Shown: positions 10,960 through 19,169, counted from the stretch's first letter. The stretch is 64,000 bases of DNA from Cryomorphaceae bacterium BACL29 MAG-121220-bin8 (GCA_905181705.1 CAJIYP010000003.1:793810-857809), one strand, 5' to 3'. The notes: generated from the letters alone by a model not told the origin. Translations and numbers: made by a program.

Positions 10960-11187
10960 ATGAAATTGACAAAATCTTTTATTAAATTTAGAAGAACTCA
11001 TAAATTTAAAACAATGAATAAACTAGATAAGAGTCAAATTCCTAAATTAGGTAGTAAAATTAATCAGCTTAAAAAAAGAATTAATAGGGCGGAGCAAAAT
11101 GGAAATATTGAAAAAGTTGAATTTAGAAAAATGAGAATTAACAAAATTAAAAAGCAAATAATTGAAATTTTAAATAAAAAGAAATAA
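10960..11187 (+). CDS. small basic helical protein
   Basis: 75 aa, Lys/Arg rich coil; ORF only. Confidence 0.35.
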   Translation: MKLTKSFIKFRRTHKFKTMNKLDKSQIPKLGSKINQLKKRINRAEQNGNIEKVEFRKMRINKIKKQIIEILNKKK

Positions 11188-11197
11188 ATCATAGTTT

Positions 11198-11434
11198 ATG
11201 AAAAAGTTTTTCTTCATTTTAATTTGTTCATTTTTAGTTAGTTGTGGTGGTACAGACGATGTGATTGGTGACTGTATTGTTTCTCCTAATCCAGATATTA
11301 TTTGTACAAAAGAATATCAACCAGTCTGTGCTTGCAACAATTTAGTTTATGGCAATTCTTGCGAAGCAGAAAAAGCTGGAAATCTCAAATGGAAATCATC
11401 AAAAAAGGATAGTGGAGAAGAATGTAGCTATTAA
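11198..11434 (+). CDS. lipoprotein with Kazal-like domain
   Basis: Lipobox FLVSC; CTKEYQPVCACNNLVYGNSCEAEKAG matches Kazal cysteine spacing. Confidence 0.6.
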   Translation: MKKFFFILICSFLVSCGGTDDVIGDCIVSPNPDIICTKEYQPVCACNNLVYGNSCEAEKAGNLKWKSSKKDSGEECSY

Positions 11435-11460
11435 CTTTATAATTATGAAATTAAAAGATT

Positions 11461-11547
11461 TTATATATTTAAACAAGTGCTTTGGTCAAAGGTTTGCCCA
11501 AAACTCACAAGTGGAATAAACAGTAATAGTAGAAAGAGTTTTTTCAT
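11461..11547 (-). CDS. very short secreted peptide or truncated gene (28 aa)
   Basis: MKKLFLLLLFIPLVSFGQTFDQSTCLNI*; almost only a signal peptide. Confidence 0.3.
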   Translation of the reverse strand: MKKLFLLLLFIPLVSFGQTFDQSTCLNI

Positions 11548-11550
11548 AAA

Positions 11551-11799
11551 CTATGATTTATTCTTGCCTCCAAATTCTCTTTTTGTCCCATAGTTTTTTA
11601 TAGCTAATACTGTTATATATAAAAAGAAAATACCAAAAGGTATCAAAAGTGAGTCAGGAATAAACTCTTCTATAATAATTTCATATAAAATAATTCCAAG
11701 AGAACCAAAGTATAGTATTTGAGGTAGATACTTAACTGAATATATGAGATTTTCTGTAGCATCTAATATTTGATTGATGAGTTTTTTTAATTTTTTCAT
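11551..11799 (-). CDS. small membrane protein
   Basis: 82 aa with two hydrophobic segments. Confidence 0.4.
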   Translation of the reverse strand: MKKLKKLINQILDATENLIYSVKYLPQILYFGSLGIILYEIIIEEFIPDSLLIPFGIFFLYITVLAIKNYGTKREFGGKNKS

Positions 11800-11813
11800 A
11801 AACTATGATTTAT

Positions 11814-11936
11814 TTAAATCCAAAATCCATAATAAATTACAGCACCAGTAATTATTGTTACAGCAATTACAAATAGAACTCCTAACAGATTAGATTCTTT
11901 TGTTTTTTTATTATAAATAAAATCTTTTAGTTTCAT
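11814..11936 (-). CDS. small single-pass membrane protein (40 aa)
   Basis: MKLKDFIYNKKTKESNLLGVLFVIAVTIITGAVIYYGFWI*. Confidence 0.35.
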   Translation of the reverse strand: MKLKDFIYNKKTKESNLLGVLFVIAVTIITGAVIYYGFWI

Positions 11937-12253
11937 AATAGTAGAATTAATTTTATAAATATATTAAAAGCAATATCGCGACTATAATAAATATCCAGGA
12001 CCAAATCCCCCCCCCTTAGGGAGATTAGGACCAAAATCACCACTATCCCAGCCACCAAAATCTTCCATATCTATAAATTTAATCAATTCTTTTTAACTCA
12101 TAGTAATTAGCTTACTCACCTCTGTAACTATCGCTTAATTATTGTCGTAACTTAATAAGACAGGTCTTCATACCTGTTAAATCCAGGAATTAAAAGGGGG
12201 ATGGCTTTCTCATTGCTTTCATCCTCTTTTTAATTCTATTTAAAAAAGAGATT

Positions 12254-12385
12254 ATGATTAAGAGATTAAAATATAATAAGGAAACAGAAAAGCTAATTGC
12301 CCAGGCTATTCTAAAGCATAGGCAATTAAATAAAGTAAAAGATTTAGCATTTAAACCCAGATTCACATGGAGCAAACGAAAGTAA
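12254..12385 (+). CDS. small basic protein (43 aa) overlapping the next ORF
   Basis: MIKRLKYNKETEKLIAQAILKHRQLNKVKDLAFKPRFTWSKRK*; overlaps the 12367 ORF as in compact phage-like gene layouts. Confidence 0.35.
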   Translation: MIKRLKYNKETEKLIAQAILKHRQLNKVKDLAFKPRFTWSKRK

Positions 12386-12885
12386 AAAGACAGCCAATTA
12401 TTTTTAACGAGCATGGATATAACCATGAGTTAAAACAGTATTCACATAAGAAAGCTTTAGAGGGATTAATCCTAAATGACTTTAGTAAAATAGGAATCAA
12501 AAAGGTTGATTTTAAAAACAATATCCTGGAAACATTCTATCTCAAAATAGCCGAGATACATGAGAAAAACAATTCATTAAAACTGTCTGGCAAGAAGCTT
12601 TGTGGTTTGTTAGATATAGATGATTCTTCTATTAAAAATCACTCAGCTCAATATGAAAAGTTTAGAGATTTTGTAAAACCTAAGAAAGACACATTCACTC
12701 TATTTGCTGAAACAGACAAAGAGCTATATAGACTTGATTATGCTAAAAGATTAATAGAGGTTCTAAATGAATTAAAAGAACACAGACAAGTCCATTGGAA
12801 TGTTATGATACAAGCTTTTAATGGAGTAATTAAGCTCAATGGAATTAGTCAGTATATAGTTAATCCAAACTTTGTAAAATATTAA
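12367..12885 (+). CDS. hypothetical accessory protein
   Basis: 172 aa ORF, no recognised motif, accessory region. Confidence 0.5.
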   Translation: MEQTKVKRQPIIFNEHGYNHELKQYSHKKALEGLILNDFSKIGIKKVDFKNNILETFYLKIAEIHEKNNSLKLSGKKLCGLLDIDDSSIKNHSAQYEKFRDFVKPKKDTFTLFAETDKELYRLDYAKRLIEVLNELKEHRQVHWNVMIQAFNGVIKLNGISQYIVNPNFVKY

Positions 12886-12988
12886 GAAGCCCCTACCTGG
12901 GAAGACTAGGATGTTGGGCTAAGTTCTTGAAAACCTCTTAGTCCATTTCCCTGGTCGTTAAAATAACTAGAAATAACTATATATTGGA

Positions 12989-13123
12989 TTAAGAGTAAAG
13001 AACACCTAAAACCATAAATATTAACAATACGATAACTATAGCAATTATTATCTTTTTTGCTTTTTCGTCAGACATATTATCCTTATCGTAATGTGAACCA
13101 TCACTTCCACTGTCAAAATCCAT
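12989..13123 (-). CDS. small membrane protein (44 aa)
   Basis: MDFDSGSDGSHYDKDNMSDEKAKKIIIAIVIVLLIFMVLGVLYS*. Confidence 0.35.
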   Translation of the reverse strand: MDFDSGSDGSHYDKDNMSDEKAKKIIIAIVIVLLIFMVLGVLYS

Positions 13124-13181
13124 AATATAAATATAATGCTAAAAAACCTAACAACTCAATTAACACTAATATACATTAAAC

Positions 13182-13475
13182 ATGAAATACGAACTTGGTA
13201 ACAATTACGGAACAGGGAGGCCGAAAGGCTCTAAGAATAAAATACATTTAGAGACTAAAGAGCTTATAAATAAAATACTATTTGATGAAAAGCAATTTAC
13301 AGCAGATTGGAAAGAAATGGATGTTCATGCTAGAATGGAGCTGAGAATTAAAATGGCAAGATTTGTAGTTCCAGAACCTAAGGAATTAGCAAGCTCAGAA
13401 GATAACACAGACTATCCTTTATTTATAGATACAAGAGAAGATGCTCTAAGGCTTTTAGAAATGACAGAAGAATGA
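13182..13475 (+). CDS. phage-like DNA-binding/terminase-small-subunit-like protein
   Basis: GRPKGSKNK N-terminal motif typical of phage/mobile-element small proteins; 97 aa. Confidence 0.4.
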   Translation: MKYELGNNYGTGRPKGSKNKIHLETKELINKILFDEKQFTADWKEMDVHARMELRIKMARFVVPEPKELASSEDNTDYPLFIDTREDALRLLEMTEE

Positions 13476-13500
13476 AACTAGATTTAAATAAATTCTTTGC

Positions 13501-14211
13501 CTAATCTGTGCAATTTGTGAAATTAGGTCTTTTAGATTCTGGCCAATTATTGCTATTAAAATAGCTTATTTGATTATCGCATTTTGTTACTTTTGAAACA
13601 TCCCATCCACTTAAATCCATTCCTTCTATATAATTGTCTGTAATTTCCATAAAACATACCTGTCATTGAAGTAGCATTGCTTACATCCCAATTATTGATA
13701 TTAATATTTACATCTCCTAAATCATAATTAATGCCATATCTTTTACTTTAGAAACATCCCACCCACTTAAATCTACATTAACACGTTGAACACCATAAAA
13801 AAGTCCATTCATATCGTTCCAGTTACTTACATCCCAACCTTCAATTCCTTTGATTTCACTTCTAAAAAAAAGGGCTGCTGAACCAGAGAATTCTACTTCT
13901 ACTTTTGTGGTAACCACTTTACTCAAATCCTTACCGTCTTTTATCCATTCTTTTAAAGAAGGCAAATCAACAGCAGTATAAGTTACTCCGTTAAGGTCTG
14001 CAGTTGTTCCTACAGTAACCCAATCCCTTGCTTTGATTGTTACTCCATTGTCTGCAACATAGAAGGGTAATTCTTCTTCATCAGAGGAACAAGAAACAAT
14101 AAATAGGGCTATAAATAGTAATGTGTATTTTTTCATATTTAATATATAAAATAGTAAGAGGTTAAAATTGTGTTGGACTAACACTCTATTTGGTACTTCT
14201 TTCGTAAGCAA
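13501..14211 (-). pseudogene. DUF285/BspA-like repeat lipoprotein, interrupted by frameshifts
   Basis: ORF 13717..14211 (MKKYTLLFIALFIVSCSS...GWDVSNWNDMNGLF...DLSGWDVSKVKDM) continues in other frames as NNWDVSNATSMTGMFYG and GMDLSGWDVSKVTKCDNQ...FTNCTD*. Confidence 0.65.
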
Positions 14212-14683
14212 AACCGCCTTTTTTGCCCTCAGACCAAGACGTGATTTTCACACTTAAGTACGTGTCATCATCAACTAAATACATCACAAGGTTTTTACCA
14301 ATAGCATCTTTTGGTTTACTAACTGCTGTTCTGAATTTTGTAAATGAAAGAGTTTCGATTTGACTTAATGTACCAATAGCCCATTTAGTACCAACGGGAC
14401 TATTTGTTTTATCAGCGACGCTTTCTTTTACAATGTTATAAAATTGACCGCCATCATTTCCTCTGGTAATCCATACATTAGATGTTAATCGGTCTTGATT
14501 GGCCTGAGCGGTAGGGTCTGAACCCTCTGATTTAGTAAATGTTATAGTTGCTCCATTCCAAATAGTTGCAGAATTTGTGAAAGTATTTTCACCTTCGTCA
14601 CTAGATGAACAAGAAACAATAAATAGGGCTATAAATAGTAATGTGTATTTTTTCATAGCTACAAAAGTAATAAAAACATCCAC
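14186..14683 (-). CDS. hypothetical lipoprotein (real start probably MKKYTLLFIALFIVSCSS at 14656)
   Basis: Lipobox; signal peptide identical to that of the 13717..14211 ORF. Confidence 0.6.
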   Translation of the reverse strand: MDVFITFVAMKKYTLLFIALFIVSCSSSDEGENTFTNSATIWNGATITFTKSEGSDPTAQANQDRLTSNVWITRGNDGGQFYNIVKESVADKTNSPVGTKWAIGTLSQIETLSFTKFRTAVSKPKDAIGKNLVMYLVDDDTYLSVKITSWSEGKKGGFAYERSTK

Positions 14684-14817
14684 ACAGAAAGGTTAGTTAA
14701 TAAAAGTATAAAGGCAAAAAAGACGATAAATAGTACTTAAATGGGCTTTGAGTGTGTTTCTGGTGTGTTTGAGTACAAAAAACATATCACAAATTGACCT
14801 GTTTTTAAGCTTACTAT

Positions 14818-14863
14818 AAAACAAAAAACCCCTCTGTTGAAGGGTTTTAAGGGTGGTCCCACC
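14818..14863. repeat. putative att site (left): tRNA 3'-end plus terminator duplicate
   Basis: aaaacaaaaaacccctc at 14818-14834 and gggttttaagggtggtcccacc at 14842-14863 duplicate the sequence at the 3' end of tRNA-CAU. Confidence 0.75.
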
Positions 14864-14917
14864 TGTACTATAACCATCCTATTAGTGCACTGATAATCAA
14901 ACACTTATAAGGAGCGA

Positions 14918-14970
14918 TGGTACACAATGTGTACCATATAACCCTGTACGTGGTACACTTCTGTGTACCA
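14918..14970. repeat. two TGGTACAC inverted-repeat pairs
   Basis: TGGTACACaatGTGTACCA (14918-14936) and TGGTACACttctGTGTACCA (14951-14970). Confidence 0.85.
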
Positions 14971-14972
14971 CC

Positions 14973-15000
14973 AAAAAGTGATTTAGCTAAATCACTTTTT
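14973..15000. repeat. perfect 28-bp palindrome (possible terminator)
   Basis: AAAAAGTGATTTAGCTAAATCACTTTTT. Confidence 0.85.
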
Positions 15001-15069
15001 ATAATTACTGTGGTTAAAGTCCGGTTTGGACTTAAAAAAAGATCTTCTTAAGTTTTTGAATAATAAACA

Positions 15070-15537
15070 CTAGCTCTCAAAAGCCAATCCAAGCTTCCAC
15101 TCATCAGATATTTGATCAAATGAATCGCCATCAAACATTGGACTCATCCAAACTCCACTCTCATCTGGAACGTACAACTTTGATCCTTGATCCGTTGTGT
15201 AAAGATCAACTTCACCATCTTCATCATCAACAAGTGTCCAAAGTTTTTGCATCAACGCATTCAGTATAGATGAATGCAATGGGTTTTCCTCCTCAAGGCC
15301 ATCTACTTCATCGTAGTCAAGACACTCTGAAGTCGAGCTTTCAATATCCATCCGAAAGAAACCACCGTCGTTTTCACCACCTCCAACAGACCCATAGTAA
15401 GCACCAAACCAGATGTCTCCATCCTCCGCCTGAACAACTGTATACAAAATTATCTCACTTACCACTCCACCAGATGCAGAAATATAAATATCGCAGTCAT
15501 ATGAATTTCCATTTACTACTACATTACTTTTAGACAT
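15070..15537 (-). CDS. acidic hypothetical protein
   Basis: 155 aa, Asp/Glu rich, no recognised domain. Confidence 0.6.
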   Translation of the reverse strand: MSKSNVVVNGNSYDCDIYISASGGVVSEIILYTVVQAEDGDIWFGAYYGSVGGGENDGGFFRMDIESSTSECLDYDEVDGLEEENPLHSSILNALMQKLWTLVDDEDGEVDLYTTDQGSKLYVPDESGVWMSPMFDGDSFDQISDEWKLGLAFES

Positions 15538-15585
15538 ATGCCTTCTCCTTGATTTAGAATTAATGTGATTATTGTAATCTTAATT

Positions 15586-15891
15586 TTATTCTTTGATGAA
15601 AGTAAACTCATCTCCATCACGACTGAAGGGAGGATAAGCAACAGCTTTGGGTTCAAAGTTTTCATCGTCATCATCGTCTTCAGGGATATCAGGTAATTTC
15701 AAACTAGAATGTTTCGCCTTAGCTATTTTTATAGCGATGTCTTCATTGTCTTCATCCTCAGAAATTAGATCTAGACTAACCCAATATATATATTCATTAT
15801 CTTCTGCATCTGTGAGTGCCACTTCCATATATTTATCTTCATAGTCGTCAGCTTCAAAATAACTTACATCATCATTCATTCGAATCTCCAA
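15586..15891 (-). CDS. highly acidic hypothetical protein
   Basis: 101 aa with about one third Asp/Glu (EDDDDDENFE). Confidence 0.55.
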   Translation of the reverse strand: MEIRMNDDVSYFEADDYEDKYMEVALTDAEDNEYIYWVSLDLISEDEDNEDIAIKIAKAKHSSLKLPDIPEDDDDDENFEPKAVAYPPFSRDGDEFTFIKE

Positions 15892-16091
15892 TTATTTATT
15901 ACATAAAAGATATATCTTATAATGCAACAAATATACAATATTTACATTTATTGAATAATTAAAATAATACATACTGATATATGATTTCCTTTTTTTTAAT
16001 AAAATTTATATCAGTACAAAGGTAAACTTCACACCTTCTTCTTTCATAATTTTAGATATTTCATCATCAACTATCGAACAATATCGACTAA

Positions 16092-16373
16092 CTATTCATC
16101 TGAAAAATTATAATTAAAAAAGATATAATCACCACTTGTTTTAATAGTATGTTTTGAAGACTGATAATTATCATGGATGTAATTTTCAACAATTTTTAAA
16201 ATATTTTTTTCATATGGTTCATCAAAATCATATTTGTAAAAAACTAAAGATTCAGCTTTAATTCCATCCCATTTCCAAACCTCATGTTTACAATCAAAAC
16301 CTTGAATCTTTATGAACTCTGAAGACAGCATTATTGTGTCTTTTTCAATTAATACGTTTTCAAATTTTTTCAT
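16092..16373 (-). CDS. hypothetical protein
   Basis: 93 aa, directly downstream of the 186-aa ORF. Confidence 0.5.
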   Translation of the reverse strand: MKKFENVLIEKDTIMLSSEFIKIQGFDCKHEVWKWDGIKAESLVFYKYDFDEPYEKNILKIVENYIHDNYQSSKHTIKTSGDYIFFNYNFSDE

Positions 16374-16383
16374 AGAGAATACT

Positions 16384-16944
16384 TTATTTTTTAAATAGTA
16401 TTATTTTATCTGTTTCAGAATTAAAGTTTTCGATTTCCCCTAATTCGTCTGGAGATAAATAAAATTCCTTTTCCAATGTTCCTTCTATCAAAGAATTAAA
16501 TTGAGAAGATTCTAAAAACTTTTTATTAAAATTAAACCAGCCAGTAATGCTTTGTACAGCTATATAATTTTGATTCGTATCGAATAAATCTGAGGTTTCA
16601 TAGAGTGTTTCGTCAAAATTATTTTCAAGAGGGGAAAAAGAAATATGTTCAAGATTTTCGTCCTCAATCTCTTCAAAATCAATTGAACTTAGAAGGATAT
16701 TATTGACTTCTTTTTGTAAATACATGGGCAATGAATTTCTAAATGTTTCTCCATCAGGAACACCATAGTCTTCACAAATATCAATTACAAATTTTTCAGA
16801 ATTTAATTGTACAGCATATGAAAAGACCTCGTCTTCCTCATCATAAAAAAAAATGATATTTATTGAATTTAAAATTTTATTAGTACTTATAACAGAACCC
16901 TTAGGTTCTATTTCCCCTACGATTAGACTAAAAGCTTTATACAT
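16384..16944 (-). CDS. acidic hypothetical protein
   Basis: 186 aa, no recognised domain. Confidence 0.55.
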   Translation of the reverse strand: MYKAFSLIVGEIEPKGSVISTNKILNSINIIFFYDEEDEVFSYAVQLNSEKFVIDICEDYGVPDGETFRNSLPMYLQKEVNNILLSSIDFEEIEDENLEHISFSPLENNFDETLYETSDLFDTNQNYIAVQSITGWFNFNKKFLESSQFNSLIEGTLEKEFYLSPDELGEIENFNSETDKIILFKK

Positions 16945-17026
16945 TATTTTTATTTAGAAACCACTAAGTTAATAAAAGACTTTCTTTATGGACATCAAAT
17001 TCATTACCCCTCTTATTACCCTAACT

Positions 17027-17078
17027 CCATTTTAGTTAAAAAAGTGTAACAGCAGATACACTTTTTTAACTAAAATGG
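17027..17078. repeat. perfect 22-bp inverted repeat with 8-nt loop
   Basis: CCATTTTAGTTAAAAAAGTGTA-acagcaga-TACACTTTTTTAACTAAAATGG. Confidence 0.88.
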
Positions 17079-17140
17079 TACACATAGTACTAACTTTTAA
17101 AGCAACTTATAATAGTTTTGTGGTACACAGAATGGTACAC
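17076..17140 (+). repeat. three direct TGGTACAC boxes
   Basis: TGGTACAC at 17076, 17121 and 17133. Confidence 0.85.
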
Positions 17141-17160
17141 AATTCCTTTTTTGATTAAGA

Positions 17161-17207
17161 AAAACAAAAAACCCCTCAAGAAGAGGGGTTTTAAGGGTGG
17201 TCCCACC
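17161..17207. repeat. putative att site (right): 3' end of intact tRNA-CAU plus terminator
   Basis: aaaacaaaaaacccctc at 17161-17177 and gggttttaagggtggtcccacc at 17186-17207, 22-bp identity to the left copy. Confidence 0.75.
17165..17192 (-). terminator. Rho-independent terminator downstream of tRNA
   Basis: aaaaCCCCTCaagaaGAGGGGtttt stem-loop with T-run in minus orientation. Confidence 0.65.
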
Positions 17208-17271
17208 AGGACTCGAACCTGGGACCAACTGATTATGAGTCAGCTACTCTAACCAACTGAGCTATAGGACC
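17198..17271 (-). tRNA. tRNA with CAU anticodon (Met, or Ile2 if lysidine-modified)
   Basis: Reverse strand GGTCCTATAGCTCAGTTGGTTAGAGTAGCTGACTCATAATCAGTTGGTCCCAGGTTCGAGTCCTGGTGGGACCA; cloverleaf, loop CTCATAA. Confidence 0.93.
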
Positions 17272-17425
17272 GTTTTAATTAAAAAACTTGAGGTCAAATT
17301 TAAGAATTAAAAAGTCTTTTTTAAAGATTAATTTGTTTTAATTATATATTAACTTATTTGACAACATATTTAGAATCATAAACCCCTAATTATTTTATTA
17401 ATTGTACTAAATTGTAAAAAAAAAA

Positions 17426-18316
17426 ATGAAAAGAAGAAATTTTATTTTAAACAGCGCCTTGTTTTCTGCTTCAATAGGCATCCCACTTTCTTTAAAATCA
17501 CAAGAATTATTTCATAGATCTAATATAATCTCAGAAAATTTTGCAATTCAGTTATATTCAGTAAGAGATAGTATGAAAAAAGACCCAAAAGCCACTTTAA
17601 AAGAATTAGCCTCCTATGGGTATAAATATATTGAAGGTTATGAAAGTGATCAGGGACTTTTTTGGGGCATGAGTAATACTGACTTTAAAAAATATTTAGA
17701 TGATTTAGGATTAAAAATGATAGCTAGTCATTGTGGGGAAACGGAAAAACTAGAAAGCTTCAACAAAAAATGTGCACAATCATCTGAAATAGGAATCGAC
17801 TATTTGATTTGTCCAGGGTTAGGCAGAAGAGATTTAAGCTTAGAGACTTTTAAAAATCATGCTAATACATTTAATAAATGTGGTGAAATTGCTAAAAAAA
17901 ACGGTCTTAGATTTGCTTATCACAACCATGAATATTCTTTTAAAAAAAGAGAGGGAATCTATCTCCAGGATGTACTAATGAATAATACCGATCCAGCTCT
18001 TGTCGACTTTGAAATGGATATTTATTGGGTAGTAGCTGCAGGTGAAGATCCTTTAAAATGGTTTGATAAACATCCTGGCAGGTTTACTTATTGTCATGTT
18101 AAGGATTTATTGAATCTTGATAAAAAAAACAAGAGAGGTGACTTATTTGAATCTTGTACTTTGGGGAAAGGGTCTATTGATTTTCAAAAAATCATTTCTC
18201 ATGGAGCCAAAAAAGGATTAAATACTTTTATTGTAGAGCAAGAGGCTTACAGAGGAACAAATCCTATGGAAGCAGCCAAAGATAATGTGAACTATATGGT
18301 AAATCTAAAGGTTTAG
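17426..18316 (+). CDS. sugar phosphate isomerase/epimerase (TIM barrel)
   Basis: AIQLYSVRDSM...YHNHEYSF...FEMDIYWVVAAGEDP...CHVKD; signal/Tat-like N-term. Confidence 0.85.
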   Translation: MKRRNFILNSALFSASIGIPLSLKSQELFHRSNIISENFAIQLYSVRDSMKKDPKATLKELASYGYKYIEGYESDQGLFWGMSNTDFKKYLDDLGLKMIASHCGETEKLESFNKKCAQSSEIGIDYLICPGLGRRDLSLETFKNHANTFNKCGEIAKKNGLRFAYHNHEYSFKKREGIYLQDVLMNNTDPALVDFEMDIYWVVAAGEDPLKWFDKHPGRFTYCHVKDLLNLDKKNKRGDLFESCTLGKGSIDFQKIISHGAKKGLNTFIVEQEAYRGTNPMEAAKDNVNYMVNLKV

Positions 18317-18320
18317 TCTT

Positions 18321-19169
18321 TCAATTAGAATTTAGAAAATCAATAGAAAGATAGACCACTTTGTTTAAATCTTCAGGAAGCTTATCTGAATCCCACGGGT
18401 GCTTTGAAAAAAACACATGATCAGAGCCTTCAATTCTTTCAATTTTATTTTTTTGATTCCAAGAAAATAGTTTTTCTCCCTCAACTGGTAAAACTGAAGT
18501 GTCATTTGATCCGTGAATAACTAAATACGGGATTTCAAGATTTTCAACAGCACTTTTAATATTTAGCCTAGATTCATTTTTTTTAAAGTCTTCAAATAAT
18601 TGAAAAAAATGAGGCATAAATTGTTTTGTTCGCGAATTTTCAGCGTAAATAACCCCTTCATTTTTCCATTTATTAAACTCTGGGCCACCTTCTTGAAAAC
18701 GAATTTTAAAATCACTAACACCAGCCCACGTTATAACTTTTTTAACTCGCCTGTCTTCAGAGGCTTTAATTAGCACCGACCCAGCTCCTCTGCTGTGACC
18801 AATAAGAGAAATATTTTCAAAATCTAAATCTTGACTGTATCTTTCAGAGTGTTTTAAATGTTCAATAACTCTATCAATATCGTCTAATTCGTGACTGAAA
18901 TTATTGTTTGCAAAAGAATCCAAGTCAGGAAAGTCAATAGGCTGTTTCATAGTTCCTCCATTATGAGAAAAGTTAAATTTTACAAAAAAATAATTATTTT
19001 TTGAAAACTCCTCTCCTACCAAGCCCCACGCTCCCCAATCTTTAAAACCCATGTAACCATGACAAAGGATTATTACAGGCTTTTTAATAGAATTTTTATT
19101 ATATATAGCATCGTATAATATTGGTTTTTTTTCTTTAATGTTGATAATCTGATTTAGATACGATAACAT
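18321..19169 (-). CDS. alpha/beta hydrolase
   Basis: CHGYMGFKDWG, GHSRGAGS nucleophile elbow, HGSNDTSV. Confidence 0.82.
   Translation of the reverse strand: MLSYLNQIINIKEKKPILYDAIYNKNSIKKPVIILCHGYMGFKDWGAWGLVGEEFSKNNYFFVKFNFSHNGGTMKQPIDFPDLDSFANNNFSHELDDIDRVIEHLKHSERYSQDLDFENISLIGHSRGAGSVLIKASEDRRVKKVITWAGVSDFKIRFQEGGPEFNKWKNEGVIYAENSRTKQFMPHFFQLFEDFKKNESRLNIKSAVENLEIPYLVIHGSNDTSVLPVEGEKLFSWNQKNKIERIEGSDHVFFSKHPWDSDKLPEDLNKVVYLSIDFLNSN

Larger units (their letters stand above)
14842..17207. mobile_element. putative recombinase-less tRNA-integrated element (about 2.3 kb)
   Basis: Flanking 22-bp direct repeats at the tRNA 3' end, TGGTACAC box clusters and hairpins at both ends, four co-oriented unknown ORFs. 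Confidence 0.55.

Noticed and set aside
12190-12426. Minus-strand 78-aa ORF
   Set aside because: Overlaps the better-supported + strand ORFs at 12254 and 12367; translation looks like random hydrophobic sequence.
15645-15844. Plus-strand 65-aa Ser-rich ORF
   Set aside because: Antisense of the Asp/Glu-rich (GAT/GAA) acidic gene, giving an artificial Ser-rich frame.
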